Origin: Lachnospiraceae bacterium
GTDB lineage: Bacteria > Bacillota > Clostridia > Lachnospirales > Lachnospiraceae
Assembly (NCBI GenBank): GCA_016287095.1
Contig: JAEEVK010000019.1
Location: forward strand, 1-39,713
Direction: 5' to 3'
Length of the DNA: 39,713 nt
The stretch's first letter is position 1. Each line of letters begins with the position of its first letter. Under the pieces are notes generated by a model, which saw only the letters and a program-made list of their open reading frames with translations, was not told the origin of the DNA and did not search any database. A program made the translations under genes and the position numbers. Of this stretch, positions 31,221 to 38,568 are shown piece after piece.

Positions 31221-32555
31221 CTTATTAAACATCGACTTCTTGCCAAGCTTAACCGTTATAGTATTTTCAGTATATCCCGATCTGCCCAGTGTAGAATATG
31301 TAACCTCTATCTCTGTGTCGTATTTCTTGTAAGAAAGGATATTCTTGAGATCATCCATGGTATTGATCGATCTGCCGTTTATGGAAGTAATGATATCTCC
31401 GGCCTTAATGCCTGCCTTGTCAGCTGCAGAATCCTTATCTACAGCATATACATACAGTCCCTTAGGCATTCCGAACGCCTTGGCATAAGATTCGCTGACC
31501 TCTTTACCCTCGATACCGAGATAACCGACATCTGAAGAAGAAATCTCAACTCTGTTCATCAACTCATTAATTATCGGGATAACCTTTGATATCGGGATTG
31601 CAAAACCCATACCCTCAACCTTACCGCTGGAATATGAACCGTACTTTGCAGAAGTGATACCGATAACCTCACCGTAAATGTTAAGTAAAGGCCCACCGCT
31701 GTTACCATGATTGATAACAGTATCTGTCTGCATCAACTGCATCGTTGTGCCATCTTCGGTCTTAACATCCCTGTCAAGAGCACTGATATAACCAACTGTT
31801 ATCGACTGACCATAACCTAATGAATTACCGATAGCAATTGACATATCTCCGACCTTAACTTCATCAGAGCTGCCTATGGTTGCTATTCTGATCTGATTTA
31901 ATGTGGTGTCCTCAAGCTGATCCATATCAAGTGAAAGAACTGCCACATCATAAAATGCATCGTTACCCTTTACAGTAGCTTCTGCCTTGGTACCGTCTAT
32001 AAACTCAACCGAAACCTTTTTAGCACCGTCTACTACATGATTATTGGTAGCGATCAGCAGCTCGTCACCGTTCTGACCGATTATAAAACCTGTACCTGAT
32101 GCAATAGCCTCTGTACTGTAGCTCGGACTGCCAAAACCGAAATCAAATCCGAACAGATCATCATATGAACTTGTATAATTTACAGTACACTCTATAGCAA
32201 CTACTGAAGGAAGTATATTCGATGCAATATCTGAGAAGTCAGAACTTGATACTTTCATAGTGCTGGAAACGTTTTCAGTAGTACCAACTTTATCGTCATC
32301 CCGTTTGCCTGATGTAGTCTCATCAAGTTCGCTTACAACGTCGGAATTCATCACATTTTTCTTCTTTTTCTTACCGGTTGTAACAGCTATAAATACAACT
32401 GCTATCACAGCTCCGATAACAAGGCCTGAAACTATAACTGCAAGCCATCTTAATCCCCATCTCTCTTTTTTAACTGAAACATCCTTATTTGCAGTACTGT
32501 TAGCAGATTCTGTTACAGGTTCTTCACCATTCAAATCTTTAATTTCTTCATCCAT
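31206..32555 (-). CDS. htrA: HtrA/DegP-family membrane-anchored serine protease
   Basis: A 449-aa protein. From the ATG at 32555 (GGGAGG 8 nt upstream) there is a short acidic cytoplasmic tail, one membrane helix at about 38-60 (LAVIVSGLVIGAVIAVVFIAV), a linker, a trypsin-like domain and one PDZ domain (about 340-435, GLYVYAVDKDSAADKAGIKAGDIITSINGR). The catalytic triad is His173 (NNHVVDG), Asp203 (FYDVAVL) and Ser286 (HGNSGGPL). The usual Pro before GNSGG is His here, with no expected loss of activity. It degrades or refolds damaged exported proteins outside the cell membrane. A longer in-frame start upstream lacks a ribosome site. Confidence 0.95.
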   Translation of the reverse strand: MDEEIKDLNGEEPVTESANSTANKDVSVKKERWGLRWLAVIVSGLVIGAVIAVVFIAVTTGKKKKKNVMNSDVVSELDETTSGKRDDDKVGTTENVSSTMKVSSSDFSDIASNILPSVVAIECTVNYTSSYDDLFGFDFGFGSPSYSTEAIASGTGFIIGQNGDELLIATNNHVVDGAKKVSVEFIDGTKAEATVKGNDAFYDVAVLSLDMDQLEDTTLNQIRIATIGSSDEVKVGDMSIAIGNSLGYGQSITVGYISALDRDVKTEDGTTMQLMQTDTVINHGNSGGPLLNIYGEVIGITSAKYGSYSSGKVEGMGFAIPISKVIPIINELMNRVEISSSDVGYLGIEGKEVSESYAKAFGMPKGLYVYAVDKDSAADKAGIKAGDIITSINGRSINTMDDLKNILSYKKYDTEIEVTYSTLGRSGYTENTITVKLGKKSMFNKGGSN

Positions 32556-32807
32556 GACAGATACCTCCCTTTTGATAACATTACAAGGCTCCGAGTACCT
32601 TGCGACAAGTAAATAATCATGCATAATTTATTTTCTAAACGATAATATAATGCTAATTTGTGAAGCAATTGTGTTTGAAATATGAAAAAAATGTTATGAA
32701 TAAAACACTTTACTTTTTTCCAAATTATGTTATTATATTGATAATTATAAAAATACTCAGATATTGCTCTCATACGAGGATAATTTTATAGAAAGGAGCC
32801 GCATTTT

Positions 32808-33776
32808 ATGAGTACATTTCCTACTTCAGAAAACAAATCTTTAATATATCAGCTGGTTACAACACCTGAAGATGTTGCGGCCTTTTATAGAAAAAACAGT
32901 GATTTCCCCGGATACAGGGAGGTCAGGGAAAATGTTGAGCTAATCAATTTCCAGAAGGACTCTACAGTCAGGATCTGGTACAACAATCTGCCCATTCCTT
33001 TCGGGTTCCATCGTCACCAGGCATTAGAGATCATAGTACCGGTTGAAGGCTGGTATGATATACATACACAGACAGAGTGCTATCATATAGAAAAGGGTGA
33101 TATCCTCATAATACCTCCTTTTGAGATGCACAGGATTGAGGCTCCCCGTGAAGGCAGCCGTTTTATCTATCTCATAGATTTGGGAAACATCTCGGATACC
33201 CATGCATTTATCGGACTTAAGCCTTTACTCTCCAAGCCGATATATATAACCTCAGAGTCCTACCCTCAGGTATATGACGAATTACATGAACTTTTTGCAG
33301 ACATGAGAAATACTTACTTCTCTTCATCAGAATTTTACGAGCTTAACATTTACTCAGATGTATACAAGGTTTTTTCTCTGCTCGGTATGGACTATTTAAA
33401 GAAAAACGGTGCATTTGCTGGTCTTAACCAGGTAACCCGTAAGGAGTATCTGAACCGTTTCAACAGTGTTCTCAGCTATATCAACGAATATTATTCAGAG
33501 GATCTCACTTTGGAAATGGTTGCCGAGCACAGCGGTTTTTCAAAATTCCATTTTTCAAGATTGTTTAAGAAATATACCAACACAACATTTTATGATTATC
33601 TGATACTTAAAAGGATACAGGCAGCTGAGCAATTATTGGCAGATGCTGACCTGTCCATTACAGAAGTAGCTTTGAGGACCGGTTTCTCCAGTATTTCTAC
33701 TTTTAACCGTACCTTTAAGCGCAAAAAAAATTGCACACCGCGCGAGTATCGCTCGATGTGCAGGAAGAACGATTAA
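32808..33776 (+). CDS. AraC-family regulator with cupin sensor domain
   Basis: A 322-aa transcription factor. The N-terminal cupin (about 55-150) binds a sugar in relatives: IPFGFHRHQALEIIVPVEGWYDIHTQTECYHIEKGDILIIPPFEMHRIEAP. The C-terminal double HTH (about 215-320) has LTLEMVAEHSGFSKFHFSRLFKKYTNTTFYDYL and LSITEVALRTGFSSISTFNRTFKRKKNCTPREYR. The start follows AAGGAG. A promoter (TTTACT-16-TATTAT) lies at about 32711-32738. It converges on, and overlaps by 4 bp, the esterase-GH43 operon, which it probably controls. Its last codons also encode that operon's terminator. Confidence 0.94.
   Translation: MSTFPTSENKSLIYQLVTTPEDVAAFYRKNSDFPGYREVRENVELINFQKDSTVRIWYNNLPIPFGFHRHQALEIIVPVEGWYDIHTQTECYHIEKGDILIIPPFEMHRIEAPREGSRFIYLIDLGNISDTHAFIGLKPLLSKPIYITSESYPQVYDELHELFADMRNTYFSSSEFYELNIYSDVYKVFSLLGMDYLKKNGAFAGLNQVTRKEYLNRFNSVLSYINEYYSEDLTLEMVAEHSGFSKFHFSRLFKKYTNTTFYDYLILKRIQAAEQLLADADLSITEVALRTGFSSISTFNRTFKRKKNCTPREYRSMCRKND
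33723..33761 (-). terminator. Terminator of the esterase-GH43 operon, inside the araC-type coding end
   Basis: On the minus strand, GCACA / TGTGC and CGAG / CTCG pair (33733-33761) and are followed by AATTTTTTTT. It lies just past the GH43 stop, within the last 20 codons of the AraC gene (the KKNCTPREYRSMC segment). Confidence 0.7.
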
Positions 33777-35293
33777 CCGTTCTGATATCTGTAAACAAAA
33801 TTCCCGAAGGAGGCTGTGCCTCCTTTTTGTTTTGTCGAGAACATTACAAGTCCGAATCTGTAACCGGTGAAATGCTCAAGTCTGAATCTAAGCTTTTTGG
33901 TATTGGGTATCTTTTTCCAGCCAAGACCGCAATCATAGAAGAATGAAGCCTCATCTTTTCTGTCGGTAAAATCAACCGCAACCTTAAACCTTACAACGGG
34001 AGAAGGAGTAATGTCTATCTTCTTTACTACATCCTTTATAACATCTCTCTTACTTTCCTCATCACGCTCGATATAAACTATCTCATAGTTTTCACCGTTG
34101 AGTGTCAGGCCGATAAATCCATAAAGGAACTGTAATGCTGCAAGGCCTGCGATATCTCCGTCCTTTAACTCTCCGCCAAGTACGGTGATCTCGGCCTCAC
34201 ACTGCATCTCATGCATCCTCTGTGTAAGAGTATTCTTTGCCTGAGTCAGTGTAGTACAAACCTTATCTGTCTTTACAGAGTAAATACCGGACTCTGTATT
34301 TCTGGTGATAAGACTCATATTCGGCTGATGATTGAACTGCCAGGTCTTCTTAAAGCCAAAGCAGGAATCCTCTTTGTATACAGTCATGAAATCATCACTG
34401 CCTACCAGGGGATCAAAGAACTTGTCTGTCTCATTTGCCGGCAGGTCAAAGCTCTCAGGCATTTTTCCGTTGTTACCGAATACAGGGAATCCTTTATCCC
34501 ATGATACCGGTAATATGTAAGGTATTCTGCCCGATGCACCTCTGTCCTGGAAAAGCATAGCGTACCACTTTCCATCTTTGGTATCAAACATTGCGCCCTG
34601 AGCTATACCTGAGCCGAACCAGCCGCAGTCATCTGTAAATACATCACATCCCTTGAACTCTCCGTCGATGGAATCTGCCACAAATGCTGCCTGAGCCCTG
34701 AACCATCTGTCCTCAAGTGAGTGAATAAATATCATGAAATACTTGCCGTTAATCTTATAGAGATGAGTGCCCTCGTATCCCAAAGGAGTCTTTTTAGAAT
34801 CTGAAACAGCCAGTCTGTGCAGGCCGCCCTCCTTAGGTCCGGTGAGATCGTCCTTTAACTCTGTAATATAGATATCTCTGTTTCCATAGGCTATATACAC
34901 CTTATCGTCATCATCAAAGAGTAATGAACAGTCATGGAAAAATCCTTCAATATACGACTTTTTCCAAGGTCCCTCAATTTTTTCCGATGTAAACAGATAT
35001 GTCTTATGGGTATCATTACATACAAAAGCGATATAATAAACACCTTTGTGATATCTGAAAGATGCAGCCCACATACCTTTACCGTAGATGTTGCCATCTC
35101 CGAGCAGTTTCTGGTCATCCGTGCCGTCCAGCTCATCAAATACAAATGAAGCATGCTCCCAGTTTACCAAGTCCTTAGACTTAAGGATCTCGCATCCGGG
35201 AAAGAAATACATGGATGTACTGAGCATATAAAAGGTATCGTCCACTCTTATTACATCATTATCGGGGCAATCAACTCCTAAAATCGGTCTCAT
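33773..35293 (-). CDS. GH43 beta-xylosidase / alpha-L-arabinofuranosidase, intracellular
   Basis: A 506-aa GH43 glycosidase without signal peptide, so it acts in the cytoplasm on imported xylo-oligosaccharides. The five-bladed propeller (about 1-300) has the catalytic base region CPDNDVIRVDDTFYMLSTS (Asp11/Asp13), pKa-modulating Asp121 (FFHDCSLLFDDDD) and acid Glu174 (GYEGTHLYK). A C-terminal beta-sandwich (about 315-506) has MHEMQCEAEI and AGLAALQFLYGFIGLTLNGENYEIV, as in two-domain xylosidases of the GH43_11/12 type. It follows the esterase by 10 nt in one operon. Xylosidase versus arabinofuranosidase cannot be settled by eye. Confidence 0.93.
   Translation of the reverse strand: MRPILGVDCPDNDVIRVDDTFYMLSTSMYFFPGCEILKSKDLVNWEHASFVFDELDGTDDQKLLGDGNIYGKGMWAASFRYHKGVYYIAFVCNDTHKTYLFTSEKIEGPWKKSYIEGFFHDCSLLFDDDDKVYIAYGNRDIYITELKDDLTGPKEGGLHRLAVSDSKKTPLGYEGTHLYKINGKYFMIFIHSLEDRWFRAQAAFVADSIDGEFKGCDVFTDDCGWFGSGIAQGAMFDTKDGKWYAMLFQDRGASGRIPYILPVSWDKGFPVFGNNGKMPESFDLPANETDKFFDPLVGSDDFMTVYKEDSCFGFKKTWQFNHQPNMSLITRNTESGIYSVKTDKVCTTLTQAKNTLTQRMHEMQCEAEITVLGGELKDGDIAGLAALQFLYGFIGLTLNGENYEIVYIERDEESKRDVIKDVVKKIDITPSPVVRFKVAVDFTDRKDEASFFYDCGLGWKKIPNTKKLRFRLEHFTGYRFGLVMFSTKQKGGTASFGNFVYRYQNG
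33807..33828 (+). terminator. Terminator of the araC-type gene, inside the GH43 coding end
   Basis: AAGGAGGC / GCCTCCTT with a TGT loop (33807-33825) is followed by TTT on the plus strand. It lies 31 nt past the AraC stop, within the GH43 C-terminal codons (KGGTASFGN). Confidence 0.8.
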
Positions 35294-35303
35294 TTAACGC
35301 ACC

Positions 35304-36824
35304 TTAATTCCTTCCAATATAATCGGTTATAAAATCTACTAAAGGAGTATTTCCTGTTGTAGGTATACTGCCTTCTCTTATGAAGTTCATCTCAGCCTTA
35401 TTGTCCTCTGAGTATGTCTTCCACTCAGGCATATCCTTTCCGTCAGCATCCTCGCCATTAGGATCACCTGTCTTGATAAAGTTTGTTATATAGTTACACA
35501 TCTGACGGGCAAGGTCATAATGTCTGCCTACGAAAGGTCTCCAGCACTTAGCCAGTGTCTCAAACCAGAACCAGAGATCTACTGAGTGGAATGAGCCGGG
35601 CTTATCCCATCCGGGGATATCAGGATTGAATCTGTAGTAGTAATAGTTCCTGCCGGTACCTAACTTAGTGAGCTTGGTAAATGTATTCTTTACAGCACAC
35701 TCTATGCCCTGTACTGTACCATACATCTTATCGCCCTTCTTATCCCTTGCACCGGGGATAGCAAGGAATTTTTCTGCTTCGTCACCAAATACAGCCTTAG
35801 CTTTATTCTCAAAATCTTCTTCAGAATCAGCAAATATAGCTGAAGGGAACTCGTCCACAGTATTGCCTGCGATGATGTTTACATCGTTGCCCTTGCCGCT
35901 GGAAAGCTTTGTATATGTATCGCCGTTGCAGAATACACCATCAAGGCATGTAGTAAACATAAAGCCCTTCTTATTTCTGAACTCAGCATATTTGTCACGG
36001 ATGAAGAATGCATCAAGTTTTCTGGCCTCTTCAAGTGTCTTTACTCCCAGGAACTCCTCAAAGAACTCAGTACCGAACTTTCCTGCCTCTTCAAGTGTAA
36101 GCTGTCTAAAGAAAGGATTATCCATATAAGGATTCTTTATCATACCGCTCATGATAACGGCATTCTTGATAAGGCCCTTGTTCTGGTCACAGGTGATCTG
36201 TGCAAGTGTACTTCCGCCGCCTGCTGACTGACCTGCGATGGTGATATTATCTGGATCTCCACCGAATGCTGCGATGTTTCTATGTACCCAGCGAAGTCCT
36301 GCCTGCTGATCAAGATGTCCGAAGTTTCCGGGATTTTCAGGCTGATTCTTTGTGATCTCGGGATGTACAAGGAAGCCTAATGCTCCAAGTCTATAGTTTA
36401 CGGATACTACGATGATGCCACGTCTTGCCATTCTCTCACCGTCGAACTCCATCTCTGCGGTATATCCCCACTGGAAGCCGCCACCAAAGTACCATATAAA
36501 TACAGGGAGCTTTTCATCTGTCTTCTTTGCGGGTGTCCATATATTCAGATATAAGCAGTCCTCACCCATGGCGATATCAGGATCTACGTGCCACTCTCTG
36601 CAGTAAATGTCTGTGCCTACTCCGGGCTGATCCTGTACTGATATCGGTGCAAATTCAAAGCAGTCTCTAACTCCGTCCCAGTTTGCTGCAGGCTGAGGTG
36701 CTCTCCATCTGTTTTCTCCTACAGGCGGTGCTGCAAAAGGGATGCCCTTGAATGATGTGATCCTAGGATCTGCTGCAGGAAGACCGCGTACTATACCGTT
36801 TTCTGTTTTTGCTGTTCTAAGCAT
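35304..36824 (-). CDS. Type-B carboxylesterase (probable xylan side-chain esterase), intracellular
   Basis: A 506-aa alpha/beta-hydrolase of the COesterase family, without signal peptide. Family marks are VRGLPAADPRITSFKGIPFAAPPVGENRW near the start, EDCLYLNIWTP, oxyanion hole YFGGGF, and nucleophile Ser200 in ITIAGQSAGGGS (GQSAG instead of the usual GESAG). A downstream acidic region follows (AGNTVDEFPSAIF), and a His in PGSFHSVDLWFWFETL. I chose the ATG at 36824, with GGAGG 8 nt upstream; a TTG two codons up is less likely. First gene of an operon with GH43; context suggests it removes acetyl or feruloyl groups from xylo-oligosaccharides. Confidence 0.92.
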   Translation of the reverse strand: MLRTAKTENGIVRGLPAADPRITSFKGIPFAAPPVGENRWRAPQPAANWDGVRDCFEFAPISVQDQPGVGTDIYCREWHVDPDIAMGEDCLYLNIWTPAKKTDEKLPVFIWYFGGGFQWGYTAEMEFDGERMARRGIIVVSVNYRLGALGFLVHPEITKNQPENPGNFGHLDQQAGLRWVHRNIAAFGGDPDNITIAGQSAGGGSTLAQITCDQNKGLIKNAVIMSGMIKNPYMDNPFFRQLTLEEAGKFGTEFFEEFLGVKTLEEARKLDAFFIRDKYAEFRNKKGFMFTTCLDGVFCNGDTYTKLSSGKGNDVNIIAGNTVDEFPSAIFADSEEDFENKAKAVFGDEAEKFLAIPGARDKKGDKMYGTVQGIECAVKNTFTKLTKLGTGRNYYYYRFNPDIPGWDKPGSFHSVDLWFWFETLAKCWRPFVGRHYDLARQMCNYITNFIKTGDPNGEDADGKDMPEWKTYSEDNKAEMNFIREGSIPTTGNTPLVDFITDYIGRN

Positions 36825-36837
36825 TTTCAATACCTCC

Positions 36838-36906
36838 GTTTTGTTTTATTCTGCCTATATAAAGGCGAAACCCCTATGGAATAATTATATACTAAATCGT
36901 TTTTTA
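36838..36906 (-). promoter_or_regulatory. Leader and promoter region of the esterase-GH43 operon
   Basis: A perfect -10 TATAAT reads on the minus strand near 36888-36883 (GTATATAATTATT), with no good -35 at the expected distance. This fits a promoter needing an activator such as the AraC protein. The leader has a small GCCT / AGGC hairpin before CGGAGG. Confidence 0.5.
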
Positions 36907-36968
36907 AAACATCTTTTATTTTGCTATATATTACACATTTTTTGCGTTTTTTGTTTTGTATAATCCAC

Positions 36969-37212
36969 GCAGGTCAGGGGATAGCGATAGGTCTAAAACC
37001 CATAATCGCTCGCAGGATATGATTATTGTCTCATCGACATATCCATTTCGGACGCTCACAATCGTGCGACCGCTTGATACCGGTCGCCCTAATGTATCGC
37101 TCAAAAATCGATTTGGATAATCGATTTTTGCCTCATTCCTATGTGTCTGAGATCAATATCATATCTTCTGCTCGCTACAAGGTTTTATCCCTACCGCTAT
37201 CCCTTGACCTGC
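36969..37212 (-). repeat. 245-nt structured repeat, copy 3 (inverted)
   Basis: Read on the minus strand it aligns with copies 1 and 2. The outer stem starts GCAGGTCAAGGGATAGCG, with a nearly perfect complement at the other end, unrelated to the other copies' outer stems. Conserved interior: ATAAAACC / GGGTTTTA, GCAG..GATATGATATTG with CAATAATCATATC..CTGC (many compensated changes), AAAAATCGATT / AATCGATTTTT, and GCGACCG-GTATCAAG-CGGTCGC then GATTGTGAGCGTCCG. It lies between the terminator of the 71-aa gene and the esterase promoter; nothing else is seen in the 36825-37346 gap. Confidence 0.85.
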
Positions 37213-37286
37213 TTAATATACTATATAAAGATCTTGAAAAACTAAATAATACCTAACCAACCAAAGAATCAATAAACAAAATTATC

Positions 37287-37316
37287 AAAAAAATGAGGAA
37301 GAATAATCTCCCTCAT
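37287..37316 (-). terminator. Terminator of the 71-aa gene
   Basis: On the minus strand ATGAGGGAG / CTTCCTCAT (37316-37308 with 37301-37293), 9 bp with one G-U, 6-nt loop, followed by six or more Ts. Confidence 0.82.
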
Positions 37317-37346
37317 AAATTATTAAGATATTAATATGAAATAAAG

Positions 37347-37562
37347 TTATACCGTCGGTGGCATAAACAGCCACTGTATTATGACATAGACCATAATCAG
37401 TCCGATGATTCCGAAAACGATTATCTGGAAACGTTTGTCTGCCTTCTTACGGTTTGCTTTGTCATTTAATCTCTTCTCTTCAAGCTCTTCCTGCTTTATT
37501 TTATCATATGCTTCGAGCTCCATCTCTTTTTGGCGCTCTTCTTCGTTTAAATGTACCTGCAT
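37347..37562 (-). CDS. Small tail-anchored membrane protein, unknown
   Basis: A 71-aa protein. Residues 1-45 are a charged helix, probably a coiled coil (LNEEERQKEMELEAYDKIKQEELEEKRLNDK). Residues 47-66 are a single membrane helix (IIVFGIIGLIMVYVIIQWLF) near the C-terminus, with a basic run (RKKADKR) just before it, placing the N-terminal helix in the cytoplasm. The ribosome site AGGAGAG is strong. It lies 58 nt downstream of the PH-domain gene and may share its transcript. I do not know the family. Confidence 0.75.
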   Translation of the reverse strand: MQVHLNEEERQKEMELEAYDKIKQEELEEKRLNDKANRKKADKRFQIIVFGIIGLIMVYVIIQWLFMPPTV

Positions 37563-37620
37563 ATTGCTCTCCTAATAATCCTCAAATCCGCATGTTAGGT
37601 AAAATCATATATTACATAAA

Positions 37621-38235
37621 TTAATACATATCACCGGTTGACTCAAATGTATCATCGTTATCATCATAATCATCAGGACAATCATGATCATGGTTATTGA
37701 TGATCTCACGTCCGGTAACTCTCTTACGATCACGCTCTTCCTCTACCAGTTTAGAGATTAGCTCTTTTACTGCGCCTGATTTCTTGATGTTTACCAGGTT
37801 AAGTGAAGGACATGTTTTATCGGATGACTTTACTTCAAGTGTACCAAGTCCGAAAAGTTTCTGCCAGAACTTTCTGGTAAGTGCAAAGTCTGTTACTCTG
37901 TAAAGCTTTACTTCGTCTTCTCTGGTATTGAAGAGTCCCTTTACCATGACAAGCTTTTCACCGGTAAGATAATATCTGGTAAATGTCCAAGGCAGACCAA
38001 AGAATGCTATTCTCTTTCTGTCATGCCATTTATACTTTGAATTTGACTTGATGCTCTCCGAACCAACGAGTGCGCTGATATAAACATCCTTTACAAGCAA
38101 TAATACACATACGACAATAGCTATTACCTTGGGGAAGGTCTGTCCCTCTAAGGCCTCGCACATACATAAGTAAACACATAACAATGCTTTAAGTACAAAT
38201 CCAATGAAATTTGCAAATATTACTTTGCCGCTCAT
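37621..38235 (-). CDS. Bacterial PH-domain membrane protein (bPH2, YdbS-like)
   Basis: A 204-aa protein with two N-terminal membrane helices (about 3-22 and 31-52) and a bPH-type beta-barrel domain at about 78-160. The domain has FTRYYLTGEKLVMVKGLFNTREDEVKLYRVTDFALTR, then WQKLFGLGTLEVKSSD, the pattern of YdbS/YdbT-type proteins. The tail is His/Asp-rich (NNHDHDCPDDYDDNDDTFE) and could bind metal. The ribosome site is AGGAGG. A promoter (TATAAT about 38261) lies close upstream. Function of this family is poorly known; some act in envelope stress and bacteriocin resistance. Confidence 0.85.
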   Translation of the reverse strand: MSGKVIFANFIGFVLKALLCVYLCMCEALEGQTFPKVIAIVVCVLLLVKDVYISALVGSESIKSNSKYKWHDRKRIAFFGLPWTFTRYYLTGEKLVMVKGLFNTREDEVKLYRVTDFALTRKFWQKLFGLGTLEVKSSDKTCPSLNLVNIKKSGAVKELISKLVEEERDRKRVTGREIINNHDHDCPDDYDDNDDTFESTGDMY

Positions 38236-38295
38236 AATATCCTCCTAAATCATGGTAGATTTTGCAATATTATAACATTTTTCAGCATGAATTAT

Positions 38296-38364
38296 AAAAA
38301 ACGATTCACACCAGGTAAATGGTGCCTTCCGGCACTTTCCAAAGGTGATTTTCATCATCCTCAA
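38296..38364 (-). ncRNA. Short hairpin RNA with its own promoter and terminator
   Basis: A near-consensus promoter on the minus strand (-35 TTGACG 38399-38394, 17 nt, perfect -10 TATAAT 38376-38371) predicts a start near 38364. About 20 nt later comes a bulged hairpin, CACC...GTGCC-GGAA-GGCAC...GGTG (38347-38309), and then TGAATCG and six Ts (38301-38296). The product would be about 69 nt. It could be an independent sRNA or a transcription-attenuating leader for the PH-domain gene, whose start is 60 nt on. No known riboswitch class was recognised. Confidence 0.55.
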
Positions 38365-38370
38365 TATAGT

Positions 38371-38399
38371 ATTATATCTAAAATTTCTCTTATCGTCAA
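38371..38399 (-). promoter_or_regulatory. Promoter of the short hairpin RNA
   Basis: -35 TTGACG and -10 TATAAT with a 17-nt spacer on the minus strand; 11 of 12 consensus bases. Confidence 0.8.
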
Positions 38400-38568
38400 G
38401 TAAATATTCAGAAAATTTGTACAATCAAACCATACAGGAAATGGGTGAATTTTAGCAATTATTCACAAATTAATAACAATATTTCCCTTTATTTTGTTTC
38501 TTAATTCTGATATATTTGTCGAGGCGGCTTTATAAAAAGCTGTCAAAGTATTATATCGGAGGTTTACA

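Noticed and set aside
38309-38347. SRP (4.5S-like) RNA because of the GGAA tetraloop
   Set aside because: The internal loops next to the tetraloop do not match the conserved SRP domain IV pattern.
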